Shown here piece after piece: positions 34,886-46,555 of a DNA stretch of 64,000 nucleotides. The DNA is taken from assembly GCA_940337035.1 (NCBI GenBank), contig OW679197.1:37578466-37642465 (forward strand). Reading direction: 5' to 3'. This DNA comes from Agriotes lineatus (lineage: Eukaryota; Arthropoda; Insecta; Coleoptera; Elateridae). Under the pieces are notes generated by a model, which did not search any database, had not been told where the DNA came from, and saw only the letters and a program-made list of their open reading frames with translations. Position numbers and translations under genes: made by a program. The number at the start of each line of letters is the position of its first letter. Within the stretch, counting starts at the first letter, position 1.

Positions 34886-35800
34886 TTAAGTTGGTCCTGG
34901 AGGATCTGCAGCCCAGCATACATGGACATGAAGTTGGTATCGTCCAGGATGTCGATAAAATTCGACTAGCGTCGCGTACAAAGAGTACTCATTGGTCGCG
35001 TACTGATTTGAATGGGCGATTCTGAAGTCAAACATTAGCACAAGATGGCTACGTTTGTCTATTTTTGGTGTGATACTAATTTTACTACATTTGTGGTTTT
35101 TCTCGGAGGATGAATCAGGCAGTACTGGCACTCGACGATCTCCGGGACCATATTTGAGGGCCGCAGAGTGATGCAAAAGCCAAATTCTTACCTCGCCAAA
35201 ATCCGGAGGTGCACGGCGAATTTTCCCGGTTTCAGGCCATGTATTTGAGCTTGCCTCGAAGTCTGAGCGGTCTGGCGGTACAGCAGGACCTCGCCGATGG
35301 ACAGGAAAATTCCCTTATAACAACTGCGTCGTGCACTTGCTTACTTCTTGCCAGGAATGTCTTGAGAAACGCCTCACAGGTCGCAAATGGTGCATTCGTT
35401 GTAACTTCTTTGAATATTACCCAAATAGGACTTAGGGTTAGGGACGGCTTTCAGCCTCAGCCAGAGATACGGATATAACGGTTTTAGGGGGAATATTTGT
35501 TGTTACCGGTAAAAGTAGGCAGCCAAACAGAATATTCAAGTTTGTTTCTTATTACCGGTAAACATCGGCAGCCAAAGAAACGGTTTTAGAAAGGTTCTAC
35601 ATAGTAGGAAAGGTTGGGTCCATCTTAAGTTTCTGGATGGGTTCGGTAAGCCCCAGAGGGGCCTGAAGCTGGGATTCTTCCAGTTAGAACTGTTGGACGG
35701 GACGCTGAATCGAATTGCCTGCAGCAGATCAAACCTCCTGGTTATATACCTCCTGGGCCTCACTATTTGTGTCAATTTTTTGGAGGAAGGCTAAGTGGAA
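34886..35800. other. GC-richer unique block with a strong minus-strand splice-donor-like site
   Basis: Composition rises and there are frames of 96 codons (minus, 35176-34886) and 89 codons (plus, 35209-35478), neither recognised. On the minus strand GCGAGGTAAGAATT near 35197-35184 matches a splice donor consensus, but the upstream frames contain stops. Two copies of a TTACCGGTAA block with GGCAGCCAAA lie at about 35502 and 35557. It could be part of an old gene, an exon of a non-coding transcript or an unclassified transposon. Confidence 0.25.
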
Positions 35801-36095
35801 ATGCGCCAAGCTCTGGGTCAGGTCCTTTACTTACAATCCACGTGTACGTGAGACACGAGTTTTGATTGTGACGGACGTATTAGCGCAGTAAAAATTCCAA
35901 GTCTAGTATTTATGCGCAAATTGAATTTCGTTAGGTGCTAAGGTTACAAACTGCAGTTTGTTATATTATTTAGAGTTAAACAAACTAATGAGCTGCATTT
36001 TTAATCTTAGCTGATAATATTATAGTCAGTTTTGCTAAATTGAAGTGGCATTACTGAAGTTTTTACAAGCTGCCTGTAAATTTTAGTTAGTTCAA
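35801..36095. other. No recognised gene
   Basis: AT-rich spacer without visible structure. Confidence 0.4.
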
Positions 36096-36099
36096 ATCA

Positions 36100-37060
36100 A
36101 AACATGAAATGTGGGTATAAATTGCTCGTAAAGAGAGTAAACATTTATTATTCCTTCATAAATAAACCAGGGTGTTTTATCTTTTCCGCCTAAATTAAAA
36201 TTATTAATTAATCATTATCTGTTGTGTATTGTAAATATTGGAATTAATGTCTGGTAAATACTGTTAAATCGACATGAATGCTGGAAACGGCATAGTTAAT
36301 TAGTTAGCAATAATTCATTAGGTCAGATGTTAAAGCCAGTGTATGGTATTTCAGAATATTTCGCATTCCTACAAAAATAAAACATTCCGCATCCTCTTAT
36401 TAATGCGGCGATAAATAACAGTGCTGTTTAAATAACAAAAATTGTATCTTGTTCGTTTTCTTGTTTTAATAACGTAAAAGTCCGCTTTGTTTGCATAAAT
36501 TATGGCACCTGCGGGTAACGTGGCTTTTCATTAAGTAACATTCAAATGCAGAACTTATTAGAATTCTTATCCGGTTTGTTATCTTTTTGAGTTTCATTTC
36601 TGTATGAGGCCTGCCAAGCGGCAAGACGCAATTTCTCAAATTTTTAGCCTACACGGTTAGTTATGCAATAAATTTATACAACTTTGACCCAGAATACGTG
36701 TAAAGTTATAGCTACATACGCGAGTCAGCCAGGGATCCCGAGGGGCTCGCAGGTCTTTTCCAGGACTCAAAAGGCGCAGAGGTGTTTACGAACCGTGACA
36801 TCGGGAGTTTTGAATATAAACTTGATCCTAAATTCTTTGTAGGTGATATCCCCCGAGTTTTTAGTTTTGATCGTTCGGGGAAAAACTTGATGGAAATGTA
36901 CGGCTTCTGACGTACCTACGCCGCAGAGTATTCGGGAAGTTCGACACTTCGGCTTTATTCTTTTACTAATTTCGCGGTGAATTATTCATTGGGTTTTGAC
37001 ATTTCCACTCGAGATAGTTCGGTAAAATCTTTACAGCTTTGCGTTGAAAAACGACAAAAA
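36100..37060. other. Non-repetitive stretch; possible regulatory DNA
   Basis: There is no recognisable frame or repeat. The part about 36600-37060 is GC-richer than average. Function unknown. Confidence 0.2.
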
Positions 37061-37270
37061 GTTTTGCTTGGAACCAGTATAGCAAATGGTATGTTTTACT
37101 CGTACTTTCAAACTTTCAAAATACTAGAATAAGAGCCAGCGCAGTATACTACAGCAAACTTGCAGAATGCTTTATGACAACTTTTTTAAACGATTATCTC
37201 TATTAACGGCTTTTTAAGATAGGTGTTTTGCTAGTCGTCTGTATGAACTCTAAACAAAAAATAATGTTTT

Positions 37271-40200
37271 TCTTCAAACGTCAGTAAAATGTGTCATTAT
37301 CCTGCTGGATTGATGATGATAAACTGTCACTTTATTGCCATACGGCAGATAATATTATCTGCCGCTGACGAGCGGCAGATAAAGTTATTATCTGCCGCTG
37401 ACGACTTTATCTGCCGCTCATCAGCGGCAGATATAGTAATTTTCGTCGGATTTTGTTATAAACGTTTGAAGAAAAAATTCTAAATATATGATATTCGGTG
37501 CAAAAGTATCTTTATGTGTCTCGGCTGTACTTATCTGCGTCGCAAGCTCGGCAGATAACTCGTCCAGCCACGCCACATAAAATATAACTTTTGCTCCTAA
37601 TAACATAATATACAATTTTCTTCAAACGGCAGTAAAATGTAACCTTATACTGCTTGATTGATGATGCTAAAACTGTCACTTTATTGCCGTGGCATCTAAA
37701 ACACTTTATCTGCCGTTCGCCAGCGGCAGATACAGTTATTATCTGCCGCTGACAACTTTATCTGCCGCTGACGAGCTCAAGTAATTTTCTTCGAATTTTG
37801 TTCACATCGTTGTAAATAATTTGTTATAAAAATTTTTGAAGGAAAAATACTATATGTTATTTCGAGCAAAAGTATCTTTATGTGGCTCGGCTGAACTGGC
37901 TCGCAAGCTCGGCAGATAACCTGTCCAGCCACGCCACATAAAGTATAACTTTTGCTCCTAATAACATAATATACTATTTTCTTCAAACGGCAGTAAAATG
38001 TAACCTTATACTGCTTGATTGATGATGCTAAAACTGTCACTTTATTGCCGTGGCATCTAAAACACTTTATCTGCCGCTCGCCAGCGGCAGATACAGTTAT
38101 TATCTGCCGCTGACAACTTTATCTGCCGCTGACGAGCTCAAGTAATTTTCTTCGAATTTTGTTCACATCGTTGTAAATAATTTGTTATAAAAATATTTGA
38201 AGGAAAAATACTATATGTTATTCGGAGCAAAAGTATCTTTATGTGGCTCGGCTGAACTGGCTCGCAAGCTCGGCAGATAACCCGTCCAGCCACGCCACAT
38301 AAAGTATAACTTTTGCTCCTAATAACATAATATACAATTTTTTTCAAACGGCAGTAAAATGTAACCTTATACTGCTTGATTGATGATGCTAAAACTGTCA
38401 CTTTATTGCCGTGGCATCTAAAACACTTTATCTGCCGCTCGCCAGCGGCAGATACAGTTATTATCTGCCGCTGACAACTTTATCTGCCGCTGACGAGCTC
38501 AAGTAATTTTCTTCGAATTTTGTTCACATCGTTGTAAATAATTTGTTATAAAAATTTTTGAAGGAAAAATACTATATGTTATTCGGAGCAAAAGTATCTT
38601 TATGTGGCTCGGCTGAACTGGCTCGCAAGCTCGGCAGATAACCCGTCCAGCCACGCCACATAAAGTATAACTTTTGCTCCTAATAACATAATATACTATT
38701 TTTTTCAAACGGCAGTAAAATGTAACCTTATACTGCTTGATTGATGATGCTAAAACTGTCACTTTATTGCCGTGGCATCTAAAACACTTTATCTGCCGCT
38801 CGCCAGCGGCAGATACAGTTATTATCTGCCGCTGACAACTTTATCTGCCGCTGACGAGCTCAAGTAATTTTCTTCGAATTTTGTTCACATCGTTGTAAAT
38901 AATTTGTTATAAAAATTTTTGAAGGAAAAATACTATATGTTATTTGGAGCAAAAGTATCTTTATGTGGCTCGGCTGAACTGGCTCGCAAGCTCGGCAGAT
39001 AACCCGTCCAGCCACGCCACATAAAGTATAACTTTTGCTCCTAATAACATAATATACAATTTTTTTCAAACGGCAGTAAAATGTAACCTTATACTGCTTG
39101 ATTGATGATGCTAAAACTGTCACTTTATTGCCGTGGCATCTAAAACACTTTATCTGCCGCTCGCCAGCGGCAGATACAGTTATTATCTGCCGCTGACAAC
39201 TTTATCTGCCGCTGACGAGCTCAAGTAATTTTCTTCGAATTTTGTTCACATCGTTGTAAATAATTTGTTATAAAAATTTTTGAAGGAAAAATACTATATG
39301 TTATTCGGAGCAAAAGTATCTTTATGTGGCTCGGCTGAACTGGCTCGCAAGCTCGGCAGATAACCCGTCCAGCCACGCCACATAAAGTATAACTTTTGCT
39401 CCTAATAACATAATATACTATTTTTTTCAAACGGCAGTAAAATGTAACCTTATACTGCTTGATTGATGATGCTAAAACTGTCACTTTATTGCCGTGGCAT
39501 CTAAAACACTTTATCTGCCGCTCGCCAGCGGCAGATACAGTTATTATCTGCCGCTGACAACTTTATCTGCCGCTGACGAGCTCAAGTAATTTTCTTCGAA
39601 TTTTGTTCACATCGTTGTAAATAATTTGTTATAAAAATTTTTGAAGGAAAAATACTATATGTTATTTGGAGCAAAAGTATCTTTATGTGGCTCGGCTGAA
39701 CTGGCTCGCAAGCTCGGCAGATAACCCGTCCAGCCACGCCACATAAAGTATAACTTTTGCTCCTAATAACATAATATACAATTTTTTTCAAACGGCAGTA
39801 AAATGTAACCTTATACTGCTTGATTGATGATGCTAAAACTGTCACTTTATTGCCGTGGCATCTAAAACACTTTATCTGCCGCTCGCCAGCGGCAGATACA
39901 GTTATTATCTGCCGCTGACAACTTTATCTGCCGCTGACGAGCTCAAGTAATTTTCTTCGAATTTTGTTCACATCGTTGTAAATAATTTGTTATAAAAATT
40001 TTTGAAGGAAAAATACTATATGTTATTCGGAGCAAAAGTATCTTTATGTGGCTCGGCTGAACTGGCTCGCAAGCTCGGCAGATAACCCGTCCAGCCACGC
40101 CACATAAAGTATAACTTTTGCTCCTAATAACATAATATACTATTTTTTTCAAACGGCAGTAAAATGTAACCTTATACTGCTTGATTGATGATGCTAAAAC

Positions 40201-40502
40201 TGTCACTTTATTGCCGTGGCATCTAAAACACTTTATCTGCCGCTCGCCAGCGGCAGATACAGTTATTATCTGCCGCTGACAACTTTATCTGCCGCTGACG
40301 AGCTCAAGTAATTTTCTTCGAATTTTGTTCACATCGTTGTAAATAATTTGTTATAAAAATTTTTGAAGGAAAAATACTATATGTTATTTGGAGCAAAAGT
40401 ATCTTTATGTGGCTCGGCTGAACTGGCTCGCAAGCTCGGCAGATAACCCGTCCAGCCACGCCACATAAAGTATAACTTTTGCTCCTAATAACATAATATA
40501 CT
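37271..40502. repeat. 361-bp satellite array, nine units, with 722-bp higher-order pattern
   Basis: One diverged 348-bp unit (37271-37618) is followed by eight units with an exact 361-bp period to 40502. Units 2-9 differ at only a handful of sites. In the last six units two markers alternate: the base before GGAGCAAAAGTAT is C at 38583, 39305 and 40027 but T at 38944, 39665 and 40388 (approximate positions), and the unit end reads ATACTA or ATACAA in step, with the array edge as the exception. The amplification unit was thus a 722-bp dimer. Each unit holds three inverted repeats and many ATCTGCCGC boxes. The 87-codon frame repeated on the minus strand is a by-product: 361 is not divisible by three and each frame closes. 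Confidence 0.95.
37340..37440. repeat. Dense ATCTGCCGC/GCGGCAGAT box cluster in the first satellite unit
   Basis: Within about 100 bp the motif ATCTGCCGC and its reverse complement alternate several times and form nested perfect stems such as TATCTGCCGCTCATCAGCGGCAGATA. Later units keep one such stem (TATCTGCCGCTCGCCAGCGGCAGATA, with loop CGCC) and two further single boxes. The first unit therefore preserves a richer or different arrangement from the amplified ones. Confidence 0.85.
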
Positions 40503-40509
40503 AATTATC

Positions 40510-41090
40510 TAAAATTTCATTGTTTATATGTATATTTATTCTATATACTCGTTTTGTTTTACTTCAATATAAGTAGACGTTGAAAACAAACTACTGAAGC
40601 TAAAGCCCCACACACAAATGTCCGCCTCCACTGAAGTGATACTAACCCCGTTAATAATTCCTAAAGTAATGTAAATATGCAAATACCAAATTTTAAAAAA
40701 TCAAATGCGTAGGAAAGGGGGCACGCTTGCATCCGTAAATTATTTGTTGGTGCACAGAGGCGTACTCACATATTATGCCAGAATGCAAAATGGCTTAAAA
40801 TTGAAAATTAGCATAACAAATTTATAAGTAAGAACGAGCATTTATACAGAATGATTACATCTAACAGCATCTGATAGTTGGTGTTATTCTAGAAAATTGA
40901 AGAACACTTGGAATGTTCTGTCTTCTCTAGATTTATATCCGATATCGTTGAACTCACATTTTACATTGACAATATGAATTCTTCTCTTCTACGGTTTTGA
41001 ATCAATCTCTCTTACCTGCGAAAGGTAAATAAATATTATTTATTCTATTTTCGTACATCCTTTTTTTCGGCGTCCTCTTCCAACTGATTT
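40510..41090. other. AT-rich, no recognised gene
   Basis: Right flank of the satellite. No frame or repeat of note. Confidence 0.4.
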
Positions 41091-41096
41091 TGTCTA

Positions 41097-41308
41097 TTTA
41101 TTTTTTGGAATGTTTAAATTTTGATTTTAGATTCAGATAGGAGAAATAATAAATGAGGATAGGAATGTCTGAAGCACCAATCTCTCATCTTATGGTGTTT
41201 GTTCGTCTAAGTTTATTTTTCAGAATATTTGAAATTTGACTTTAGATTCGAATGAAAGATGAAAAAGTAAAATAAAAATGTCTAAAGAATCAATCTCTTA
41301 TCTTAGAA
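41097..41308. repeat. Diverged tandem duplication, about 122 bp period
   Basis: A block with GATTTTAGATTC...AATGTCT.AAG.A.CAATCTCT.ATCTTA occurs at about 41118-41192 and again at 41240-41307, the second preceded by a similar ATTTGAAATTTGACTTTAGA lead-in. The copies are diverged but collinear. Confidence 0.55.
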
Positions 41309-41499
41309 GGAACATCGAAAATATTTCTATCGAACGTTACTACTCTTTAAAGATGTAATTAAACATGAGTTATCTTTTCATCTTTCTTCGAAAGGCTCTT
41401 TGAATACGTATTCCACAGCATGTTTGATGTATTTGTATAGCCTGGAGTTAGTTAGATTATAAATGAAAATTAAAACGTATTCTACTGTGGCTAAATGCA

Positions 41500-42450
41500 G
41501 GTACGTGCAAAAACCGGCGCCTTCCTGCAGGAGGCAATCCAAAACCGTTTAGTGCCATCATTGCACAATGGCTTAGTGATAAAACCTACAAAACCTTAAC
41601 GATCGCGATGTTAGATTCTTTCATCTCGGCTTGTCGTTATGTGCAACTTCAATTGTGCAGACGAAAGCTTTGAAGAAGTAATTTGCTTTGTTATGTATTC
41701 CGAAAGTGTTTTTAAATCTACGCCTACGCAATTCCGCTGTAGGTTTTGTAAAGGGTGTTAGCTTTTGATGCTTTGTAATTTGTTGTTTCGGAATAAAGAA
41801 TTAGGCGCGCTTAGCAGGCTGCGCGGGAAAACGAAACTGCTCGCCGGCGAAGGTTTTATAAAGCTTTTAGCTCTGCTTGTTACAAAAGAATATGTCTAAT
41901 CCAATTACAACTTTAGATGGTATGTTTCCAGGCATTACTTTGCTAAAAACCGGCTTTAATCTTCCGTGATCCAGAAACTTTTATGTTCCGTCCTCCCTCC
42001 AGCACGTGTAAAAATTGTTAACAACTGTTTGCTTCCGCCCCGCTGCAGGCGTTAATTTCAAATTACCAGCTACGAACTCTGCGGGGATACGGTCTGAATT
42101 AAACTAAATATTGTCTACCATATGCCAATATTTTCATAAAATTACTTATTCAGCTTTTCTGCTCTTTGGCGCATGATTTATATAGAAGGATACTAATTTA
42201 TGTGGCTGCCAAGGAACATGATTATAAGGAACGCGCGGAAGCTTAACATATTCAAGTTATTAATGTTTAGAATAAACTCGAATACGACTAGCGCTAGCAA
42301 GATTATCAGCATCTTAAGGCGCATCCGAAGGGTGAATTGCAAAGGCCGGCATTCTTCGCAGGTTTGGAGTAAGATCAGACATCTTCGGTCGTATTATTAT
42401 GGTGATTCCGGTTGCAAAATAAAATGAATTGTTTGTCAGTATTTCTATAA
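41500..42450. other. Non-repetitive, balanced-composition stretch; possible regulatory DNA
   Basis: No transposon motif. A 75-codon plus frame at 42200-42427 is Arg/Ile-rich without a known domain. Several CG-containing segments are unusual for the window. Function unknown. Confidence 0.2.
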
Positions 42451-42824
42451 GCGATTATCAAAGAGATTACATATATGGCGCGGTATTAATTCTATTTCGT
42501 AGAGAAAATATAGTTACTATCCTAGCTTCCAATGTCGATGTTATATCAAACAGTTTTATACGAGTAATTCCGATGTACGAGATGTAATATAGTTTACAGC
42601 AGATAATTTAATATTGTTTCCATATATATTTGAACAGCTTTAAGAGGCACATCAATCGGTCTAAATCGATAATATGAATTTTTACTGTACATTTTCAAAT
42701 AGATTAACTAATAAATTTCCAATTAACAATATTAGTTTATAGTGATTACTTTTGTTTGGGGTATAACAGTATTTTTTTCTGGAAAGCTAATAATCACTGA
42801 AGGTTTGGAAAATGTATCTACTTA

Positions 42825-43225
42825 GATATATGGATAGATGTGAAGAACACTTTCAAGAGCTTCTACATATAATAGAGATGATGAGGATTAACAATCACAA
42901 TATGTCATGATGGAACCACAAATTGAGAAATTCAGTTTCGAAGAATTAAAGGAAAGATGCAATAAAATAAATCACAATAAACCCTCCTAATATGACAAAA
43001 TAACCGAAGAACTAGTGAAATGGAGAAGAAGCAGTCCGACGAAGAATGCACGAACTCATTAAGGGCATATAGTACAAAGAGAAAATACCAAAGTGAATGG
43101 AAAACTGAGCATATTTTGCCTTACATATAAAGATAGCAAGGAGCGTACCGGTTACTCTGGTGTAACACTGTGTAATGCAGCATACAGAATGTATGATACA
43201 TTTAATTTAAATATTTATATCTAGA
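42825..43225 (+). pseudogene. RTE-like LINE, 5' piece (linker and start of RT)
   Basis: The translation, with frameshifts, shows DRCEEHFQELLH (compare RWKEYFEELL), a HELIKGI/EKIPKEW-type block, then EWKTEHILPYI and YSGVTLCNAAYRMYDT, matching the PExWK.A.I.PIYKKG and NYRGITLLNxxYKI motifs at the start of RTE-type reverse transcriptases. The RT continues at 44725 after 1.5 kb of intervening DNA that includes a SINE. Confidence 0.7.
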
Positions 43226-43239
43226 TATCTAATGGATAT

Positions 43240-43515
43240 GATGTGATAATAACAGTTGTATGTTTAACTGGTGGGGTAGTAAGGGCAACCACAAGGTTGT
43301 TTGTTTTTTGAATAATAAAATAACTAGAATTCAGAATCTACGAGAAATAGTCACGTTACTGCCGTTAAGGGTTAAGTTCCCATTAATTGTAAGAAAATAA
43401 TAACTGTTGCGGTGATATGTAGTAGAAATGAAGCATTCTCTACGATCAAATTTGACTTCAAGTCGCAAATATTATTCAAGTACATAATTCAAGATTATTT
43501 GAATTCATTTAAGGT
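43240..43515. other. Intervening AT-rich DNA, no recognised gene
   Basis: Separates the LINE piece ending near 43225 from the SINE. It is probably part of another insertion, but no terminal repeats were matched. Confidence 0.35.
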
Positions 43516-43517
43516 AG

Positions 43518-43843
43518 TATATTCTATTATAGCGCCAGCGTGGCTCGGTGGTTAGAGCATTGGACTGCGGCGCGGAAGTCTGGAGTTCAAATCCCAGATT
43601 CATGCCTGGCGGGCGGCCTACCCAGTCGCTTTAAATAATTGGGAACCTGCGTTCGAAAGAATAAGGGTTAATAATGCGGTTGTCTATCTAATGCGTGATG
43701 CTCACCACATCACCACGTGTCATGAATTTGACACGCGACAGCCGGGTGTGATAGCGAGGATACGAAAGCTCTGACCTACCGCCTTGCAGGCCAAGCTGCT
43801 TCATGGGTTGTGTGCCGCCTCACCATTATTATTATATTCTATT
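43518..43843 (+). mobile_element. tRNA-derived SINE with 11-bp target site duplication
   Basis: Identical 11-mers TATATTCTATT lie at 43518-43528 and 43833-43843. The body (43529-43832) starts with a tRNA-like head: an A-box-like TGGCTCGGTGGTT and a B box GGAGTTCAAATCC, with a T-stem CTGGA/CCCAG-like pairing. A tRNA-unrelated body of about 200 bp follows and the element ends in an (ATT)n tail. The head resembles a tRNA with an AGAGCATTGGACTGCGG anticodon-arm region; the donor tRNA is not certain. ATT tails suggest mobilisation by an RTE- or CR1-type LINE, of which several are present here. Confidence 0.88.
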
Positions 43844-43849
43844 GTAAAA

Positions 43850-44720
43850 ATTAGATTACTACGAAGCCACTAAATCCAGTGAAAGTGAGTGTTGTGGTAT
43901 GCTGTAGAACTGTCCATCCAAGTAATAGAGTTTTCAAAGAGCTACTACGAGCTTTTGATTTGGTCGGGAACAACCAGGAGGGGTTTGCTGATTAGAATCT
44001 CTCCAGTTAGGAGCTGAGGTAGAGCATTTAGATACAAGAAATAAACATTCAGAAGAAAATAATAAGAAATTATAAAGTAAGTTTGGTGCGACAAATCTTT
44101 AAACTATTGTAATTATATTTAGAAATTAATTTTAGAAGAATTATTTTGCTAAATTCATTAACGATTTAAGTACTCAACGTTTTCGACAATTATATTTTGA
44201 AATTTGAACATTTTGGAGGTAGAATAACAGTTAGAACTTTACATTTAATTCAATCAAGTTTGGAAATATTAACAATTGATTAACTTACATTTTGACAATC
44301 TGTATTTTATTCTCTAATATCAGATCGAACTTCTATGTTTAACTAACGAACAGAACGTACGAATTTAAGTTTATGAAGTACTTGAAACTTGTATTTGATT
44401 CATAAAATCAAATAGTTATTATATTTTAAAAGGAATCCAATCTTTAGATATAGAGGAAGTTGTTATTTGAAGGTTAATCCATTCAGCTGTAAATTAGAAG
44501 TCTCACTGCTCATAAAACTAACTAGTCGTGGCTTAAACAATAATAATTACATTACATAATTTCAAATGTCAAATTGATTTAGGAATTACTTCAATTCCTA
44601 TTTATCGCATTAAGAAATAAGGTAGGTATATAAATGAACTGCAAATGATAGTATTTCTTTATAATAATTAGTAAAAGAGTATATTTCATTTGATATTACA
44701 AGTGTGGTTGATAAATATTA
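43850..44720. other. AT-rich, no recognised gene
   Basis: Intervening DNA between the SINE and the resumed LINE. No coding or terminal-repeat signal was found. Confidence 0.35.
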
Positions 44721-44724
44721 CAAT

Positions 44725-44833
44725 TAACGCCGTAAGTGGAGAGTACCAAAGCAGCTTCAGAAGAAACCAATCAACAGTAGATGGCATACATCATATCAGA
44801 TAGATAAATGGTAATTAACATGGAGATTAATAC
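44725..44833 (+). pseudogene. RTE-like LINE, middle piece (RT before the palm)
   Basis: The frame GEYQSSFRRNQSTVDGIHHI corresponds to the GFRxGRSTxDQIxxLRQ block of LINE reverse transcriptase. It runs up to the 5-mer AATAC at 44829-44833, where the LTR-like insertion begins. Confidence 0.75.
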
Positions 44834-45550
44834 TGTAGCGGAGCAGTACCATACTAAAAGAAAACGTCATTAGTTACCCTTCGCAATTAGGATCGTAAAA
44901 ATGCCGCCGATAACACTAATAAAAGTGAAATTCGGGTTGTAACGGCTCAAGTGAAATAGTGTCAAAGTCAATTGTGTACGTTGCGCTAAGCGAGCTTTCT
45001 AAAAACGAACTTTCATAAAACGTTCTTTTAACAGCAAGCATGCCTATCAACCCAGCGGAACTTCTATCTACCCTTTTGCGTCAGAGAGCAGAGGAAAGTG
45101 GGAGAAAACTTTTGCCCGGCGAACAATGGATCGTAAACCCGTAGCGAGACAATGGGATTCCTTTACTAGACAAAAGTTATAGCTCGTGCCCGGGCTGGAC
45201 AATCCTATTGTATCAAGAGAATAGGGAAAATCCTTTGCCTTGCACGAGTGACGTATATAAACGTAGATACTCTGGGATTCCAGCATGCCATCTCCATCCG
45301 CCTTGTGTCACTCTGACCAAGTCGAGGGCGCGGGTCAGATTCCGCAGCCTCTAATTACCTACTTACATTTCGGCGTGCGTTGATACTTAATTCAATATTC
45401 GTATATGTATGTTGTACACACAGACGTTTTCGTGTGTATTTGTAATTTGTGTTATTATGTAAAATAAAGGAATGTTATCGTTTTCCATAATCAGAATCAA
45501 TTTAATTGTAAAGTAGTGCACCCGGTAAGCACATAGCAACAGTTTCTAAA
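44834..45550 (+). mobile_element. Solo LTR-like element, 717 bp, 5-bp target duplication AATAC
   Basis: The element starts TGTAGCGGAGC and ends CAACAGTTTCTAAA, with AATAC on both sides (44829-44833 and 45551-45555). Inside are a TATA-box-like TATATAAACG at about 45255 and AATAAA at about 45463 followed by a GTGT-rich stretch upstream, the layout of promoter and polyadenylation signals in an LTR. It has no coding capacity. The 3' end is not the usual CA, so the class (gypsy or BEL/Pao) is open. It splits an RTE-like LINE exactly between two collinear RT segments. Related sequences on the minus strand lie at 47.4-49.1 kb. Confidence 0.75.
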
Positions 45551-45555
45551 AATAC

Positions 45556-46555
45556 AACCCACTTTACTTTATTCTGAGACTTCCAACAAACGTGCGATAA
45601 GATAAATAGAAAGAGAATGTTCATGGGTTACTGGATCTAGGAATCCCTCTCAAACTAAGTACGTTAGTTGAAATGTCACTTAACGGATCGCAAGCTTAAG
45701 TAATAATACAAGGGAAGGGAACAAACATCTTTTACATAAATGGCGGTGTTAGGCAAGGAGACGCTTTGTCCTCTCTGCATTTCACTATAACACTGGAAAG
45801 AATAATCAGAAACGTCCGGAAGCATTTGTGTTCAAATGACACAACTAAATGCTTATGTATATGATAATGTGGCAATAAGAGCTAGTTAAAACAATGCATT
45901 TCTAGTCCTGGAAAAAGAACTCAAAAGAATTGGTCTTTTATTAACTTCTCAAAGACAAAATACACAATAATAACAAGACCGATAAATATACAGTTATGCG
46001 ATCGAAATAAGTGGACATAGATTTGAATACGTCTGTAAATTTCTATATCTTGGCTGTCAGGTAAATTATAACAACGATGAAACTCAGGAAATCCAAAAGA
46101 GAATAAAAGCTGGTATGAAGAGCTTTTACGCTGAGAAGAAGATGCTTATATGTCCAATATTTTAAGTAAGAAAATTAAGCTAAAAATCTGCAGAAGTATG
46201 ATAAAACCAATAATAACTTAGTGTGAAACCTGTGATGCAACAGACAAAATATAAAAGCAACTAAAAGGTTCGAAAAGAAAATGTTAAGAAGAAAATTTGG
46301 TCAACTAGAAATGAAGGCGGAACATACAGAATAAAAGTTTGAATAGGACACATACGTAAAGGAAATGAACGGAAGAAGGAGCATACAATTAATTACACAA
46401 TGAAAACCAACGGGAAGAAGGTTAAGTGGAAAACCTAAGTTGATGTGTATGATTGTGTCCTAAACGAATTCAGAACCATGAGACTAGTAAATTGATGGAA
46501 AACAATATAGAAAAAAATCTGGTGTGATACACTCACACAACTTCCTTTTGCAGTG
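45556..46555 (+). pseudogene. RTE-like LINE, 3' piece (RT palm to C-terminus)
   Basis: Immediately after AATAC the translation gives a TLF-stop-DFQQTCDKINRK block (palm motif LFIDFxQAYDxxNR, with the second Asp region decayed), HGLLDLGIPLKLSTLVEM, NGGVRQGDALSSLHFTITLE (compare GVRQGDALSxLLFN), FEYVCKFLYLGC, EIQKRIKAGMKSFYA, and a degraded tail to about 46555. Stops and frameshifts are present throughout. The FADD box is lost near 45850. Confidence 0.75.

Noticed and set aside
37777..40206. Seven near-identical 87-codon minus-strand frames at 361-bp steps
   Set aside because: They are a by-product of the satellite. The period is not a multiple of three, each frame spans hairpin sequence, and no start context or protein-like conservation distinguishes it from the rest of the unit.
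37271..40502. CRISPR-like array
   Set aside because: Units are 361 bp and identical throughout, with no short repeats separated by unique spacers, and the context is eukaryotic.
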